Source: JALONO01 sp038209965 (GTDB taxonomy: Bacteria; Bacteroidota; Bacteroidia; Cytophagales; Thermoflexibacteraceae). Taken from it: a DNA stretch of 64,000 nt. Where the stretch lies: NCBI GenBank assembly GCA_038209965.1, contig JBBQXF010000006.1, positions 1 through 64,000 of the forward strand, in the 5' to 3' direction. Positions 46,324-55,165 of the stretch are shown here, piece after piece (position 1 is the first letter of the stretch; the number at the start of each line of letters is the position of its first letter). A model generated the notes under the pieces. The model worked only from the letters and a program-made list of their open reading frames with translations. It did no database searches and was not told where the DNA came from. Both the position numbers and the translations under genes were made by a program.

Positions 46324-47157
46324 CTACTTCTCTATTGAGCTCTCGAACGTCCACTTCCCATCATTGGCCGTGAGTATGTAGCGATCGCCCTCCCGGTGAA
46401 AAGTGCCCCGGCCCAAGCGATCCAGCTCAATTCGCTGACCTTGCAGTTTTCCCGGAAGCCAAGCGGTTTCCCGCCCCGGCCGCACCAGACCGTAGCGCAG
46501 GGTACTATCGGGAAAGACGAATCGGATCCGGAGCCGTCGGGTCTTGCCCCGCACTTTGCCCTGGTAGAAACCCACCATGCTGGGCGGGGGCAGCACCTCC
46601 GGCTTGGGCTGGACGATGGGTTTTGGTTGGGTTACCCGGTTCGGCTTGCTGGTTTTGGTTCGGCCGCTGCCCAACCAAACGACCCAGCCCAGTAAGGCAA
46701 TCAACAGTATCCCTCCCAATAGCATCGACCTTAACCTCAGTTTCCAGCGGGGAAATGCCGGTACTGGTTGGGTTGGCACAGGCTTGGTTTGCGGTTTGAC
46801 CACAGTTTGCGGCTCTTTGGACTGCCGTTCCTTGGGCTGGTCGACGGCCTTGGTGAGTGGCTTTGGGGTGGCCTTGGGCTTGGGCTTTTCCTCAGCTTTG
46901 GGCAATGGCTGCTTGGTGGCAGCTTTAGCTTTTTCGGCCAATACCAGTTTAGCCTTTTCTTCCAACGCCTTCAGGGCCTCCTCGCTTTCGCGCTGCACTT
47001 CCAATTTTAGCTCGTAGATTTTATGTTTGGGCAAGCCCAATTCGGCGGCTTTTTGGACAATGGCGGCATTTTCCCGCTCCCCCAACTTGCCCGAACAATT
47101 CAGGTAGTGTTGGCTGATCAAGCTTTTTAGGATGTCATCTTCGGGGGTTCGGAGCAT
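46324..47157 (-). CDS. Membrane protein with Lys/Pro-rich linker, unknown function
   Basis: This is a 277-residue protein. A helical start (MLRTPEDDILKSLISQHYLN, about 1-85) is followed by a coiled, Lys/Ala-rich region, a Pro/Lys/Thr-rich linker (KPKPKATPKPLTKA), one membrane helix (SMLLGGILLIALLGWVVWL), another Pro-rich linker and a beta-rich C-terminal domain (MVGFYQGKVRGKTRRLRIRF). The arrangement suggests a cytoplasmic sensor half joined to a periplasmic domain through flexible linkers, which is inference. It lies 10 bases downstream of the BioF-like gene on the same strand. Confidence 0.75.
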   Translation of the reverse strand: MLRTPEDDILKSLISQHYLNCSGKLGERENAAIVQKAAELGLPKHKIYELKLEVQRESEEALKALEEKAKLVLAEKAKAATKQPLPKAEEKPKPKATPKPLTKAVDQPKERQSKEPQTVVKPQTKPVPTQPVPAFPRWKLRLRSMLLGGILLIALLGWVVWLGSGRTKTSKPNRVTQPKPIVQPKPEVLPPPSMVGFYQGKVRGKTRRLRIRFVFPDSTLRYGLVRPGRETAWLPGKLQGQRIELDRLGRGTFHREGDRYILTANDGKWTFESSIEK

Positions 47158-47166
47158 GGCACAAAA

Positions 47167-48255
47167 TTATACCAAGAAACGCGCATTCGCCACCCATTGG
47201 CCCAATGCCCCGGCCAGTTGGGCCAGATCGGCCTCAGTGTGCCGGCAGTTGATCACCACCCGCGTAATGGGGGGGGCGTCGGCCTTGGGATAGGGAAACG
47301 AGGAGACCAACAGGCGGTGGGCCAGTAAATGGTGATAGAGCGCGTTGTGTTTGGTAAAAAAAACCGGGTAGCCGGGGCTGGAATGGAACAGGCCCAGTTC
47401 GGCGGTTTGGTCGGCAAAAAGGGCGGTGTTGGCGCGGAGCAGGGCCAAATTGTGCCGATAGACCTCCCCCGCCCGGGCAAAAGCATACAAGTAGGCGGGG
47501 GCCGTTGGCGATGCACCAGCATAAAAAGGTGTGGCCCGGAGGCTGGCCAGCAAATGCGGTGGCCCAAGCACCATCCCCGCCGGAATGCCGCAAGCCTTGG
47601 CCATCGAGGCGATCACCACGCGCTGGACGTTGGGCAGATTGGGGATCTGGTCATAAATACCGCTACCGGAGCTGCCCAGCAGGCCGAACCCGTGCGAATC
47701 GTCGGCAATAAAGATGATTTCTTTGTCGGGCGACAATTCCCCCAGCCAATTGAAGTCGTACAACTGGCCCCGGATGGAATCCACCGAATTGCTGACGATG
47801 ATAAATCGTTGGCGGGCCGACGCATTGATTGCTGGCACCGTTTGCCCAACCCATTCCCCAAAGCCCAGATCGCTGGCCGTTTCGTGGCCCGACCATACCG
47901 CCGGGTGGGTGTCTGGCGCATATAAAATGGCCGTATTGGCCGCCGTGGCCCAGTTTTGTTGGAGCCAGTGCACCAGCAGTTGCCCGGCCAAGAAACCGGA
48001 CGACATCAACAAAGCGGCCGGGCTGCCCGTCCATTGTTGGAGGTGGGCCTCGGCTTCCTCATACACGCGCAGGCGCAAATTGCCCGATCGGGAGCTGCCA
48101 TAATTGCTCCCATAGCGAGCCATGCCCTCGCCGAGCAGGAGCCGGAAATGGGCATCGTGGGGGATGCCCAAGTAGGCCGTGCCACTGAAATAAAGAAAAT
48201 CGCCCTCGCTGGTGCGGGCCAGCCGATCGGGCAGTTGGTCGGTGTGAAAAATCAT
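47167..48255 (-). CDS. 8-amino-7-oxononanoate synthase-like PLP enzyme (alpha-oxoamine synthase family)
   Basis: This 362-residue fold-type I PLP enzyme begins at the ATG at 48255 (MIFHTDQLPDRLAR). Typical blocks: FLYFSGTAYLGIPHDAHF, YGSNYGSSRSGNL, the cofactor Asp/His pair in IADDSHGFG (D185, H188), and the PLP lysine K220 in VVIASMAKACGIPAG. The family makes biotin precursors, 2-amino-3-oxobutyrate or sphingoid bases. It is shorter than BioF and no other bio gene is adjacent, so I leave the symbol blank. A divergent gene starts 95 bases away. Confidence 0.85.
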   Translation of the reverse strand: MIFHTDQLPDRLARTSEGDFLYFSGTAYLGIPHDAHFRLLLGEGMARYGSNYGSSRSGNLRLRVYEEAEAHLQQWTGSPAALLMSSGFLAGQLLVHWLQQNWATAANTAILYAPDTHPAVWSGHETASDLGFGEWVGQTVPAINASARQRFIIVSNSVDSIRGQLYDFNWLGELSPDKEIIFIADDSHGFGLLGSSGSGIYDQIPNLPNVQRVVIASMAKACGIPAGMVLGPPHLLASLRATPFYAGASPTAPAYLYAFARAGEVYRHNLALLRANTALFADQTAELGLFHSSPGYPVFFTKHNALYHHLLAHRLLVSSFPYPKADAPPITRVVINCRHTEADLAQLAGALGQWVANARFLV

Positions 48256-48350
48256 CAGCAACAAAAATCCGTAAATTTCCCTAAGTTTGGGTTTTATTGT
48301 TTCTCCGCGAACCCAAATTTTCGGGGTTTGTGCCAAGCCAAAGTAAGTTT

Positions 48351-49043
48351 ATGGGCCAAAGAATACTCTTGATTGCGGGCATGGTGGCGGTAGCGGGCCT
48401 AGCCAGTTTGGGTTGGGCCTTGATTGGCCACCTGGATCTCAAAAAATTTCGCCGGGAATACGAAATGACCGAGGGCACGGTGAGCGAAGTGATCACGACC
48501 GACAGTTTACATTTTTACCCCCGGATCCGTTTCAAAACTTTGGACAACCAACGGCTGCACCTAAAACTGCGCCGGGAGGAGGCCAATGTAAAAGCGGGCG
48601 ACACATTGGCCATTTATTACGATCTGGTCAACCCGGCCGATGCCCATTTGGCCATGCACCACAGTGGAAGCCCGATCTATCTCAAGGTTGGCATCGGGGG
48701 GGCCTTGCTGGCGTTTGGTTTGCTGGTGATGGGCTGGCTGCTCCAGCTCCGGGCCAAGGCCCAAAGGCTGGTGGCTGAGGGCCGCAAGGTGAAAGTGGAA
48801 CTGTTGCGTGCCGAGCCCGTGCCCCAGTGGGCATTTACCGGGCTACAACCCCACCGGATTGTGTGCGCGTGGACCAACCCTGCCATCCCGGCCAAGCCAG
48901 TGATCCTCGAGAGCCAGATCATATTTGGCAATCCGGCCGAATGGCTGGCCGAGGCTCAGCTTTTCGCCTATTTTGATCAGATCCGGCCCGAGCGTTACCA
49001 CGTTGACCTTGCTTGGTTGCCCGCCAAGATGCGGCTGGTGTAA
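48351..49043 (+). CDS. DUF3592-like membrane protein
   Basis: This 230-residue protein starts at ATG 48351 (MGQRILLIAGMVAVAGLASL), with an N-terminal membrane helix, an extracytoplasmic beta domain (TEGTVSEVITTDSLHFYPRI...GDTLAIYYDLVNPADAH) and a second helix (GGALLAFGLLVMGWLLQL). This is the DUF3592 layout. The function of the family is unknown. A possible -7 element (TAAGTTTG, 48282-48289) lies 61 bases upstream. Confidence 0.75.
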   Translation: MGQRILLIAGMVAVAGLASLGWALIGHLDLKKFRREYEMTEGTVSEVITTDSLHFYPRIRFKTLDNQRLHLKLRREEANVKAGDTLAIYYDLVNPADAHLAMHHSGSPIYLKVGIGGALLAFGLLVMGWLLQLRAKAQRLVAEGRKVKVELLRAEPVPQWAFTGLQPHRIVCAWTNPAIPAKPVILESQIIFGNPAEWLAEAQLFAYFDQIRPERYHVDLAWLPAKMRLV

Positions 49044-49620
49044 GCACCCAGCGGTCAATGAGCGGGTAGCAATGAACAACGACAATGAAGCAAAGCCCCA
49101 GCGGGGCAACTGTTCACCGTAAGGTCATGCCTACGGGATTTTTTCCGTTCACAATTTACGAAGCGTTGCGAATGTTATACTAAGCCTTGGTCGCTAACAG
49201 CCTCTTAAGGCTTAAAATGCCTTACGCAACTCTATTTTATTGCTCCTGCTAAGCCTATTTCAGATACTTTACTAAATCTTACCTCATTTCACAAAAAATT
49301 AATTCTACAAACTTTATATCATAAAAATATAAATGCCTGAAAATCAATTATATAAAATCACTATATTTAGCATAATCTAGCCACCTAGCTTCTATTCATA
49401 CCTTAAACTTAAAAAATAAATTCTACATTTGCGACCACTGAACAGTTACGAAAAAATTAGAATTTTTCCGTAAAATAAATAAATTTTCCGATAAATTTTT
49501 GCTTGTTCGGGCCTGCGATGCCGGGTTTTATCACCTAAACCCTAATCAATTTTGTGGGGTGTAGCACTTCTGCCCTGCGCTTGCCTCTAATCGGCCCGCC
49601 GTTGCGATTGGGCACCGCTT
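49044..49620. other. AT-rich spacer with no gene
   Basis: About 580 bases. A short GC palindrome (GCCCCAGCGGGGC) is at about 49094-49106, and the rest is AT-rich without supported frames. Confidence 0.5.
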
Positions 49621-50070
49621 TTAGTTTTTTTCGTTTCGCAGTTGCTCTATTTGTGCAACTGTTGGCTTGGTATGTCTTGCAATGTCCTCATTTGATAGAG
49701 AAGTTTGTAATAAACTCCTTGCAATTCCAATAACCTTTTTACAGTTCTTGTCTTTGCTTGTCTTTTCCGCTGCCTCAACTTGCCAAGAAAGAGTCTCACT
49801 TGCTTTTACGTGCAAATAATCCAAATAACTATTATAGCCATATTGTGTATCTTTGTCTAAACGCGTAAAGTCCAAAACTTCTTTTGCTTCTGCCAAGCCT
49901 CTTGCCTTGAACTCATCTTTGACTTCGCTGTTTTTCAAAAAAGCAAATCCACTCGTCAAGTGTATCTTTGGCTATGTTATTCAACTGATTAACTTTAATA
50001 ATATAGTATTCCAGAAAAATTATCTGAGACATTCTATTTGATAAAAGTTTCCTTTTGTTTGTTTGAAAGT
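49621..50070 (-). pseudogene. Rpn/PD-(D/E)XK-family transposase-like nuclease remnant
   Basis: Two minus-strand frames join at a one-base shift near 49935: IIKVNQLNNIAKDTLDEWIC and FLKNSEVKDEFKARGLAEAK, with the C-terminal end SLLQTSLSNEDIARHTKPTV. This matches the C-terminal half of Rpn-type recombination-promoting nucleases (conserved DKWLYFLK and the final LS-x-E-x-IA-x-T-x-V-x-EI-x-L). The N-terminal nuclease core is gone, and the remnant abuts interspersed repeats at 50138. Confidence 0.5.
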
Positions 50071-50137
50071 TGTAAGGTATCGTTTTCATGCAATCCCCTA
50101 AATTTATTTTTCCTTTATAAAACGTAATCCTTTTACC

Positions 50138-50352
50138 ATTGTTGGTGTTAGCAAAGCGCACCCACAACCCCGCTGGGCAAAGCCCGTGACTTTGTCCCAG
50201 AAATAAGCGAAAATTCTATGACTTTCTTTAGTCCTGGCCGCCAGCGCGATGGCCTTTCTTACGTTTGTTGGTGTTAGCAAAGCGCATCAACAACACTTTT
50301 GGGCAAAATCTATAACTTTGTACCATAAATAAGCGAAAATCTATGACTTTTG
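50138..50352 (+). repeat. Composite interspersed repeat, two tandem copies (families A and C)
   Basis: Each copy, 124 bases apart, has family C (TTGTTGGTGTTAGCAAAGCG plus CA-CAACAAC, inverted repeats at its ends) followed by family A (GGGCAAA, TGACTTTG, AAATAAGCGAAAAT-CTATGACTTT). The same pair recurs in a different order at 59861-59975. Confidence 0.8.
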
Positions 50353-50560
50353 GCAGTCGTGGATCCCGGTTGCTTAAGCGGCAAAGCTGGCCAACGCTAT
50401 CGCCGTGGAGCTGAATGGCGGCTGGCCCGCGCTCCCCATTTCCCTGCCCAATACGCGGATCCAAGCCAGAAAAAAACCAACTTTTGGCCGGGTGACCAAA
50501 AGTTGGCAAATTAGGCTGGCTGGGCCGTTGATTGGGCACTTCGCAACGAAGGCCACACCG
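50353..50560. other. Short spacer before the IorAB operon's 3' end
   Basis: About 210 bases, no gene seen. It contains TTTTGGCCGGGTGACCAAAAG (hairpin CTTTTGG/CCAAAAG) near 50480-50500, a possible weak terminator for the minus-strand operon. Confidence 0.4.
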
Positions 50561-52693
50561 TTATTGGGTGGCGCCTTGAATGGCCATTTCCTTGACAAAC
50601 GGAAACTTGTAGAGCCGCTTGCCAGTGGCCGCAAAAATCGCATTGGCCACTGCCGCCCCCACGGGTGGGAGCGTGGGCTCGCCCAACCCAGTGGGATCGT
50701 TCAGGCTGGGCACAAAGTGAATTTCCACCTGCGGGGCCTCGGGCATCCGGATCAGGCGATAACCGTTGAAATTATTGGCACTCGGTTTGCCCGCCTCGAA
50801 GCTAAAATCACCAAAGAGGGCATGGCCTACCCCGTCGATCACTCCGCCCTCCGACTGGTTAATGGCCGAAACCGGGTTCACCACGATACCGCAATCAATG
50901 GCGCAGATCACTTTTTGCACCACTGGTTGGTTGTTGACCAGCACTACCTCCGCCACTTCGGCCACGTAGGTATTGTGGGAATAGTAGGTACTGAACCCTT
51001 GGTAAACTCCAGCTTTGGGGCTGCCCCAGTTGGCTTTTTCGGCCGCTAATTTGATTACGCCGATGGATTTATCCACTTCATATTCAAATTTGGCCCCGGA
51101 GGCTTTGGCTTTTTCAAACAGATCAATGCGGAATTTGACCGGATCGGTGCCCAGTTCTTGGGCCACTTCGTCCAGAAATGCCTGCTCGGCAAAAGCCAAG
51201 AAGTTGGTAATGGGGGCACGCCAGGGCGCGGTCGTAATGTTGCTTTCCAAATTGTGGGACTCGACCAAATAATTGGCAATAGCCCCAGCGGGGAAGGTGT
51301 TTTCGCGGGTAAAGTTTTGCCCGTTTGCGCCGGTGCCGGTGAGGTGATAGGCGGTCACTTGTTTGTCCTTGATCGCCACCCGAAACTTGTATTTGGAGGC
51401 TGGGCGGTAAAGTCCGGCGGTCATTTCATCTTCGCGGGTAAAGGCAAGCTTGATCGGTTTGCCCGACAGTTTGGACACCTCGACGGCCTCCAGCACATAA
51501 TCGTGCATGAGCCGGCGGCCAAAGCCCCCACCCATCCGGGAGATCTCGACCGAGATCTGGTTTTCTTTCATGCCCAGCAGATCGGCCGCCAGTTTGCGGG
51601 CCCGCTCGGGCGTTTGGCACGACCCGATCAGCTCGGCCCCATCCGCCCGCACATGAGCAAAGTAATTCATGGGTTCCAAACAACTGTGCGGTAAAAATGG
51701 CCCCTCATACGTTTTTTCAACGATTTTATCAGCCGAAGCAAAGGCGGTTTTCACATCGCCATCCGAACGCTTGGGCTGGGCCGCCGGGGTATCCAAAAAA
51801 GCCAGCATTTTGGCATCGTGATCGGCTGTGCTTTCCGGTTTGGTTCCTTCTTTCCATTGGGCCATCAGGGCTTTTTGGCCCTTGATCGCCGCCCAAGTGG
51901 TGTCGGCCAACACGGCTATTTTGTCACCAAAACGGACGGTTTGGCGCACTCCGCTTACTTTACGGGTGGCGGTATCATCAAAAGTATCGAGTTTGAGGCC
52001 AAAAGCGGGCGGGCGCAACACCACTGCGTAGAGCATTCCCGGTTTTTTGACATCGATGCCATACAAGGGTTTGCCCCGTACAATGTCACCCGTGTCCACG
52101 TTTTTGGTGTCTTTTCCGATGATCTTGAAGTCTTTCGGCGCTTTTAGCTGCACTTCTTTGGGCACTTCCAGCTTGGCCGCATCCCCAACAATTTCGCCGT
52201 AGGTCATTTGCTGGCCCTTGGCATTGCGGATGATGCCTTCCGAAACAGTACATTCGGCCGGTGCAACCTGCCATTTTTGGGCGGCGGCATTGATGAGCAT
52301 TTGCCGGGCCGTGGCTCCGGCCAAGCGCAGCGTTTTCCAGCTCTGGCGCAGCGACTGGCTGCCCCCCGCCACCTGCCGGGTAAACACTTGGGTGTTGAGT
52401 GGGGCCTGTTTGACCACTACGTTTTTCCAGGCCACGTCCAGCTCTTCGGCCACGATCATGGGCATGGAAGTCTTGACGTTCTGTCCAATTTCGGGATTGG
52501 GCGACATGATGGTCACCAAACCAGTGACATCAATCTGGATGAAGCCATTGAGAGCGGTCATTTCGCCCAGCCGGGCCTTGCTGCCCGGTGCTCCCATGCT
52601 TTGGGCGGCCAGCCAGTTGAACCCCAGCAATACGCCCCCACCGGCCAAGGCCGTCACCTTGAAAAAAGAACGACGGTTATAGGAAGTTTTCAT
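50561..52693 (-). CDS. Molybdopterin-binding subunit of an isoquinoline-1-oxidoreductase-like hydroxylase (IorB type)
   Basis: This 710-residue large subunit belongs to the xanthine-oxidase/aldehyde-oxidoreductase family and has a Tat signal (MKTSYNRRSFFKVTALAGGG). Blocks typical of IorB proteins are GFIQIDVTGLVTIMSPNPEIG, GGSQSLRQSWKTLRLAGATA, HSCLEPMNYFAHV, GGGFGRRLMHDYVLEAVEVS and the late GEPTLPPVGAAVANAIFAATGKR. The Mo-cofactor is bound without a FAD subunit, and electrons leave through the 2Fe-2S partner. It is a periplasmic enzyme for hydroxylating an N-heterocycle or aldehyde; the substrate is unknown. The start overlaps the preceding small-subunit gene by four bases. Confidence 0.92.
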   Translation of the reverse strand: MKTSYNRRSFFKVTALAGGGVLLGFNWLAAQSMGAPGSKARLGEMTALNGFIQIDVTGLVTIMSPNPEIGQNVKTSMPMIVAEELDVAWKNVVVKQAPLNTQVFTRQVAGGSQSLRQSWKTLRLAGATARQMLINAAAQKWQVAPAECTVSEGIIRNAKGQQMTYGEIVGDAAKLEVPKEVQLKAPKDFKIIGKDTKNVDTGDIVRGKPLYGIDVKKPGMLYAVVLRPPAFGLKLDTFDDTATRKVSGVRQTVRFGDKIAVLADTTWAAIKGQKALMAQWKEGTKPESTADHDAKMLAFLDTPAAQPKRSDGDVKTAFASADKIVEKTYEGPFLPHSCLEPMNYFAHVRADGAELIGSCQTPERARKLAADLLGMKENQISVEISRMGGGFGRRLMHDYVLEAVEVSKLSGKPIKLAFTREDEMTAGLYRPASKYKFRVAIKDKQVTAYHLTGTGANGQNFTRENTFPAGAIANYLVESHNLESNITTAPWRAPITNFLAFAEQAFLDEVAQELGTDPVKFRIDLFEKAKASGAKFEYEVDKSIGVIKLAAEKANWGSPKAGVYQGFSTYYSHNTYVAEVAEVVLVNNQPVVQKVICAIDCGIVVNPVSAINQSEGGVIDGVGHALFGDFSFEAGKPSANNFNGYRLIRMPEAPQVEIHFVPSLNDPTGLGEPTLPPVGAAVANAIFAATGKRLYKFPFVKEMAIQGATQ

Positions 52694-53145
52694 TGATTGG
52701 CAGCGGTTTGAATGGCCTCTTTGATCCGGTTATAGGTAGCGCAACGGCAAATATTGCCGCGCATGGCGGCCTCAATTTCAGCTTCAGTGGGCTTGGGGTT
52801 GGCAGTCAGCAACGCGGCGGCGTTCATGATCTGGCCCGCTTGGCAATAGCCACATTGGGGCACATCGTGGGCCACCCAGGCTTGTTGGAGCGGGTGGTCG
52901 CCCTGCTCAGAAAGCCCCTCAATGGTGGTAATGGATCGGTTGCGCACTGCCGCCACGGTGGTGACGCACGCGCGGGTGGCCTTGCCGTCCAAGTGGATGG
53001 TGCAGGCCCCGCATTGGGCCACTCCACAGCCATACTTGGTGCCCACCAGGTCGAGGTGATCGCGCAATACCCAAAGCACGGGGGTGTCGGCATCGGCCTC
53101 CACTTCGTACTTTTTCTTATTGACCGTAAGTTTGTACTTGGGCAT
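52690..53145 (-). CDS. 2Fe-2S subunit of the isoquinoline-1-oxidoreductase-like hydroxylase (IorA type)
   Basis: This 151-residue electron-transfer subunit has the plant-type cluster motif GCGVAQCGACTIHLDGK and the second, all-helical cluster motif CGYCQAGQIMNAAALL...GNICRCATYNRI. No signal is needed because it can be co-exported with the Tat-bearing IorB subunit. It is the first gene of the two-gene operon, with translational overlap (ATGA-type) to the large subunit. Confidence 0.95.
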   Translation of the reverse strand: MPKYKLTVNKKKYEVEADADTPVLWVLRDHLDLVGTKYGCGVAQCGACTIHLDGKATRACVTTVAAVRNRSITTIEGLSEQGDHPLQQAWVAHDVPQCGYCQAGQIMNAAALLTANPKPTEAEIEAAMRGNICRCATYNRIKEAIQTAANQ

Positions 53146-53353
53146 ACATTAACTAGTTTTGATAAAGGGAGAAATAAGTGTCCACTGGGCAGCCACTTGG
53201 CGCAATAAAGGTAATGCTTTTATAACAAAAAACGAAAGATCGGCCACTGACAATCAGTGAGGTGGAACGGGCATAAATAACGGGTTTCGGCTTGGCGTAA
53301 ATGCCAGGGCAGTGCGCTGGCCACCAACTGGCACACCAGCAACGCCTCCGCGA

Positions 53354-54994
53354 TCACTTGAATTTGGGGGGATGCTGATCGTCAAAATCAGTGGCCGCCT
53401 GAAACGCCTGGGCCACTGCCAAGATAGTGGCTTCGTCAAATAAATTGCCCAAAAACGAAATACTGGTGGGCCGTCCGTCCCGGAAACCGTTGGGCACCAC
53501 CACCACCGGATGGCCGGTCAGGTTGGTGATGGCCAAGAAGTTGTTCTGGAAACTGGGTGCGATCAACACATCATATTGGCTCACGATGGCATCGATTTCT
53601 TCAATCATTTTGGCCCGCAGGCGGTTGGCGTTGATGTATTCGGTGGCCGAGATGAACCGGGCCGCCCGGAACGAAGTGGCCCAAGCATTTTTGCCCTGCT
53701 GCACCAATTGGTCGTCTTGGTTGGTGCGGGTGAGCTCATCAAAGGCCGCAGCGGCCTCCGCCAGCAAAATAATATTGACAATATTGGCTGGAACGCTGGT
53801 CTGGAAGACTACTGGGCGCAGATCGGCCCCCAATTTTTTTAACGTCTCCAACGTGGCCCGCTCCCGGCTCGACTCGCGCAAACTATCAAAATTGGCTTGC
53901 ACATAGCCGATGCGCAACTTGGTAAAATCGACCTTCCCGGTGTAGTTGAAAGGGGCATCGCGCACGGTTTTGTCCTTGCCATCGCTGCCCCGGATGGCTT
54001 CCAGCACGATGGCGGCATCCTCCGCGCTCCGGGTCAGGGGGCCGATCTTGTCCAAACTCCAGCTCAGGGCCATGGCCCCATAGCGGCTCACGCGCCCGAA
54101 GGTGGGTCGCAGTCCGGTGGTGCCGCAGCGCGTGGCGGGCGATACGATAGAGCCCAGCGTTTCGGTGCCGATGGCGAAAGGCACTAGGCCGGCTGCCGTG
54201 GCCGCCGCCGATCCGGCCGAGGAGCCGCTGGATCCTTGGGGGAGGTACCAAGGGTTTCTGGTTCTGCCCCCAAACCAGACATCGCCCATGGCCAGTTCGC
54301 CCAAGGTCAATTTTGCAATCATTACCGCCCCCGCATCTTCCAATTTTTTGAGCACCGTGGCTGTTTGGTCAATTACTTGATCGCGGTAAGGCCCCGCGCC
54401 CCAAGTGGTCTTGGTGGCCGGGTGGGCCAGCAGATCCTTGGCCCCAAAAGGAATGCCGTGCAAAATGCCCCGGTACTTGCCCTTGGCCATTTCATCATCG
54501 GCTCTTTGGGCCTGTTGCAGGGCAATGTCCTCGGTCAGGGACACGACGCACTGCAACGTATCGCCCCAAGTTTTTAACCGTTGGAGAAAAAACTTGGTCA
54601 GTTCCACCGAACTGATCTGGCGGCCCTTGATGAGCGCAGCCAGTTGGGGAATGGAATAAAAAGCCAACTCATTGCTGTTTTTGGGCAGGGCGGTCTTTGG
54701 CAATGGCCACGCAATCGGCTTTTGCGCACCGCTGATTTGTTTGCCGGGTGGCAGCGGATCAAAGAGCAGGGCCGGACTTTGCCAATTTTTCAGTGATTGG
54801 CGGTGCATGGCCCGGTAGATGTCCAAATAAAATGCCACATTTTCCACTGCTGAGTCACGCTCAGCGGCGGTAAATTCCAGGTCCAACAATTGCTCGGCAA
54901 TTTCCAATTGCGTTCGGTTGACCTTACTTTGGGCAAATAACTTGATAGAGTAGGCGGCAAATAAGCAGGCGATCAGGTAGATTTTCAATTGCAT
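53354..54994 (-). CDS. Amidase-signature-family hydrolase, exported
   Basis: This 546-residue enzyme has a signal peptide (to about KLFAQS), a short N-terminal extension and the amidase-signature core. The triad region is visible: K186 in GIPFGAKDLL, the Gly/Ser-rich loop QGSSGSSAG (about 253-261), and S282 in IGTETLGSIVSPATRCGTTG. Members hydrolyse peptide or aryl amides. It ends about 200 bases upstream of the IorA gene on the same strand but is likely a separate unit. Substrate unknown. Confidence 0.9.
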   Translation of the reverse strand: MQLKIYLIACLFAAYSIKLFAQSKVNRTQLEIAEQLLDLEFTAAERDSAVENVAFYLDIYRAMHRQSLKNWQSPALLFDPLPPGKQISGAQKPIAWPLPKTALPKNSNELAFYSIPQLAALIKGRQISSVELTKFFLQRLKTWGDTLQCVVSLTEDIALQQAQRADDEMAKGKYRGILHGIPFGAKDLLAHPATKTTWGAGPYRDQVIDQTATVLKKLEDAGAVMIAKLTLGELAMGDVWFGGRTRNPWYLPQGSSGSSAGSAAATAAGLVPFAIGTETLGSIVSPATRCGTTGLRPTFGRVSRYGAMALSWSLDKIGPLTRSAEDAAIVLEAIRGSDGKDKTVRDAPFNYTGKVDFTKLRIGYVQANFDSLRESSRERATLETLKKLGADLRPVVFQTSVPANIVNIILLAEAAAAFDELTRTNQDDQLVQQGKNAWATSFRAARFISATEYINANRLRAKMIEEIDAIVSQYDVLIAPSFQNNFLAITNLTGHPVVVVPNGFRDGRPTSISFLGNLFDEATILAVAQAFQAATDFDDQHPPKFK

Positions 54995-55165
54995 AATATT
55001 TTGCGATAAGTGTTTATAATTTTATAAAAAATGCTTGGTCTGGCAAATCTATTTCAAGATGAAGCAGGTTTTAAGATTTCACTGGATTGATTTTCAAGGA
55101 TTTGTTTTTTAACTATTCTTGAACCAATTTTGATTGATCGTGAATGACAAAATAAATCGACCGAT

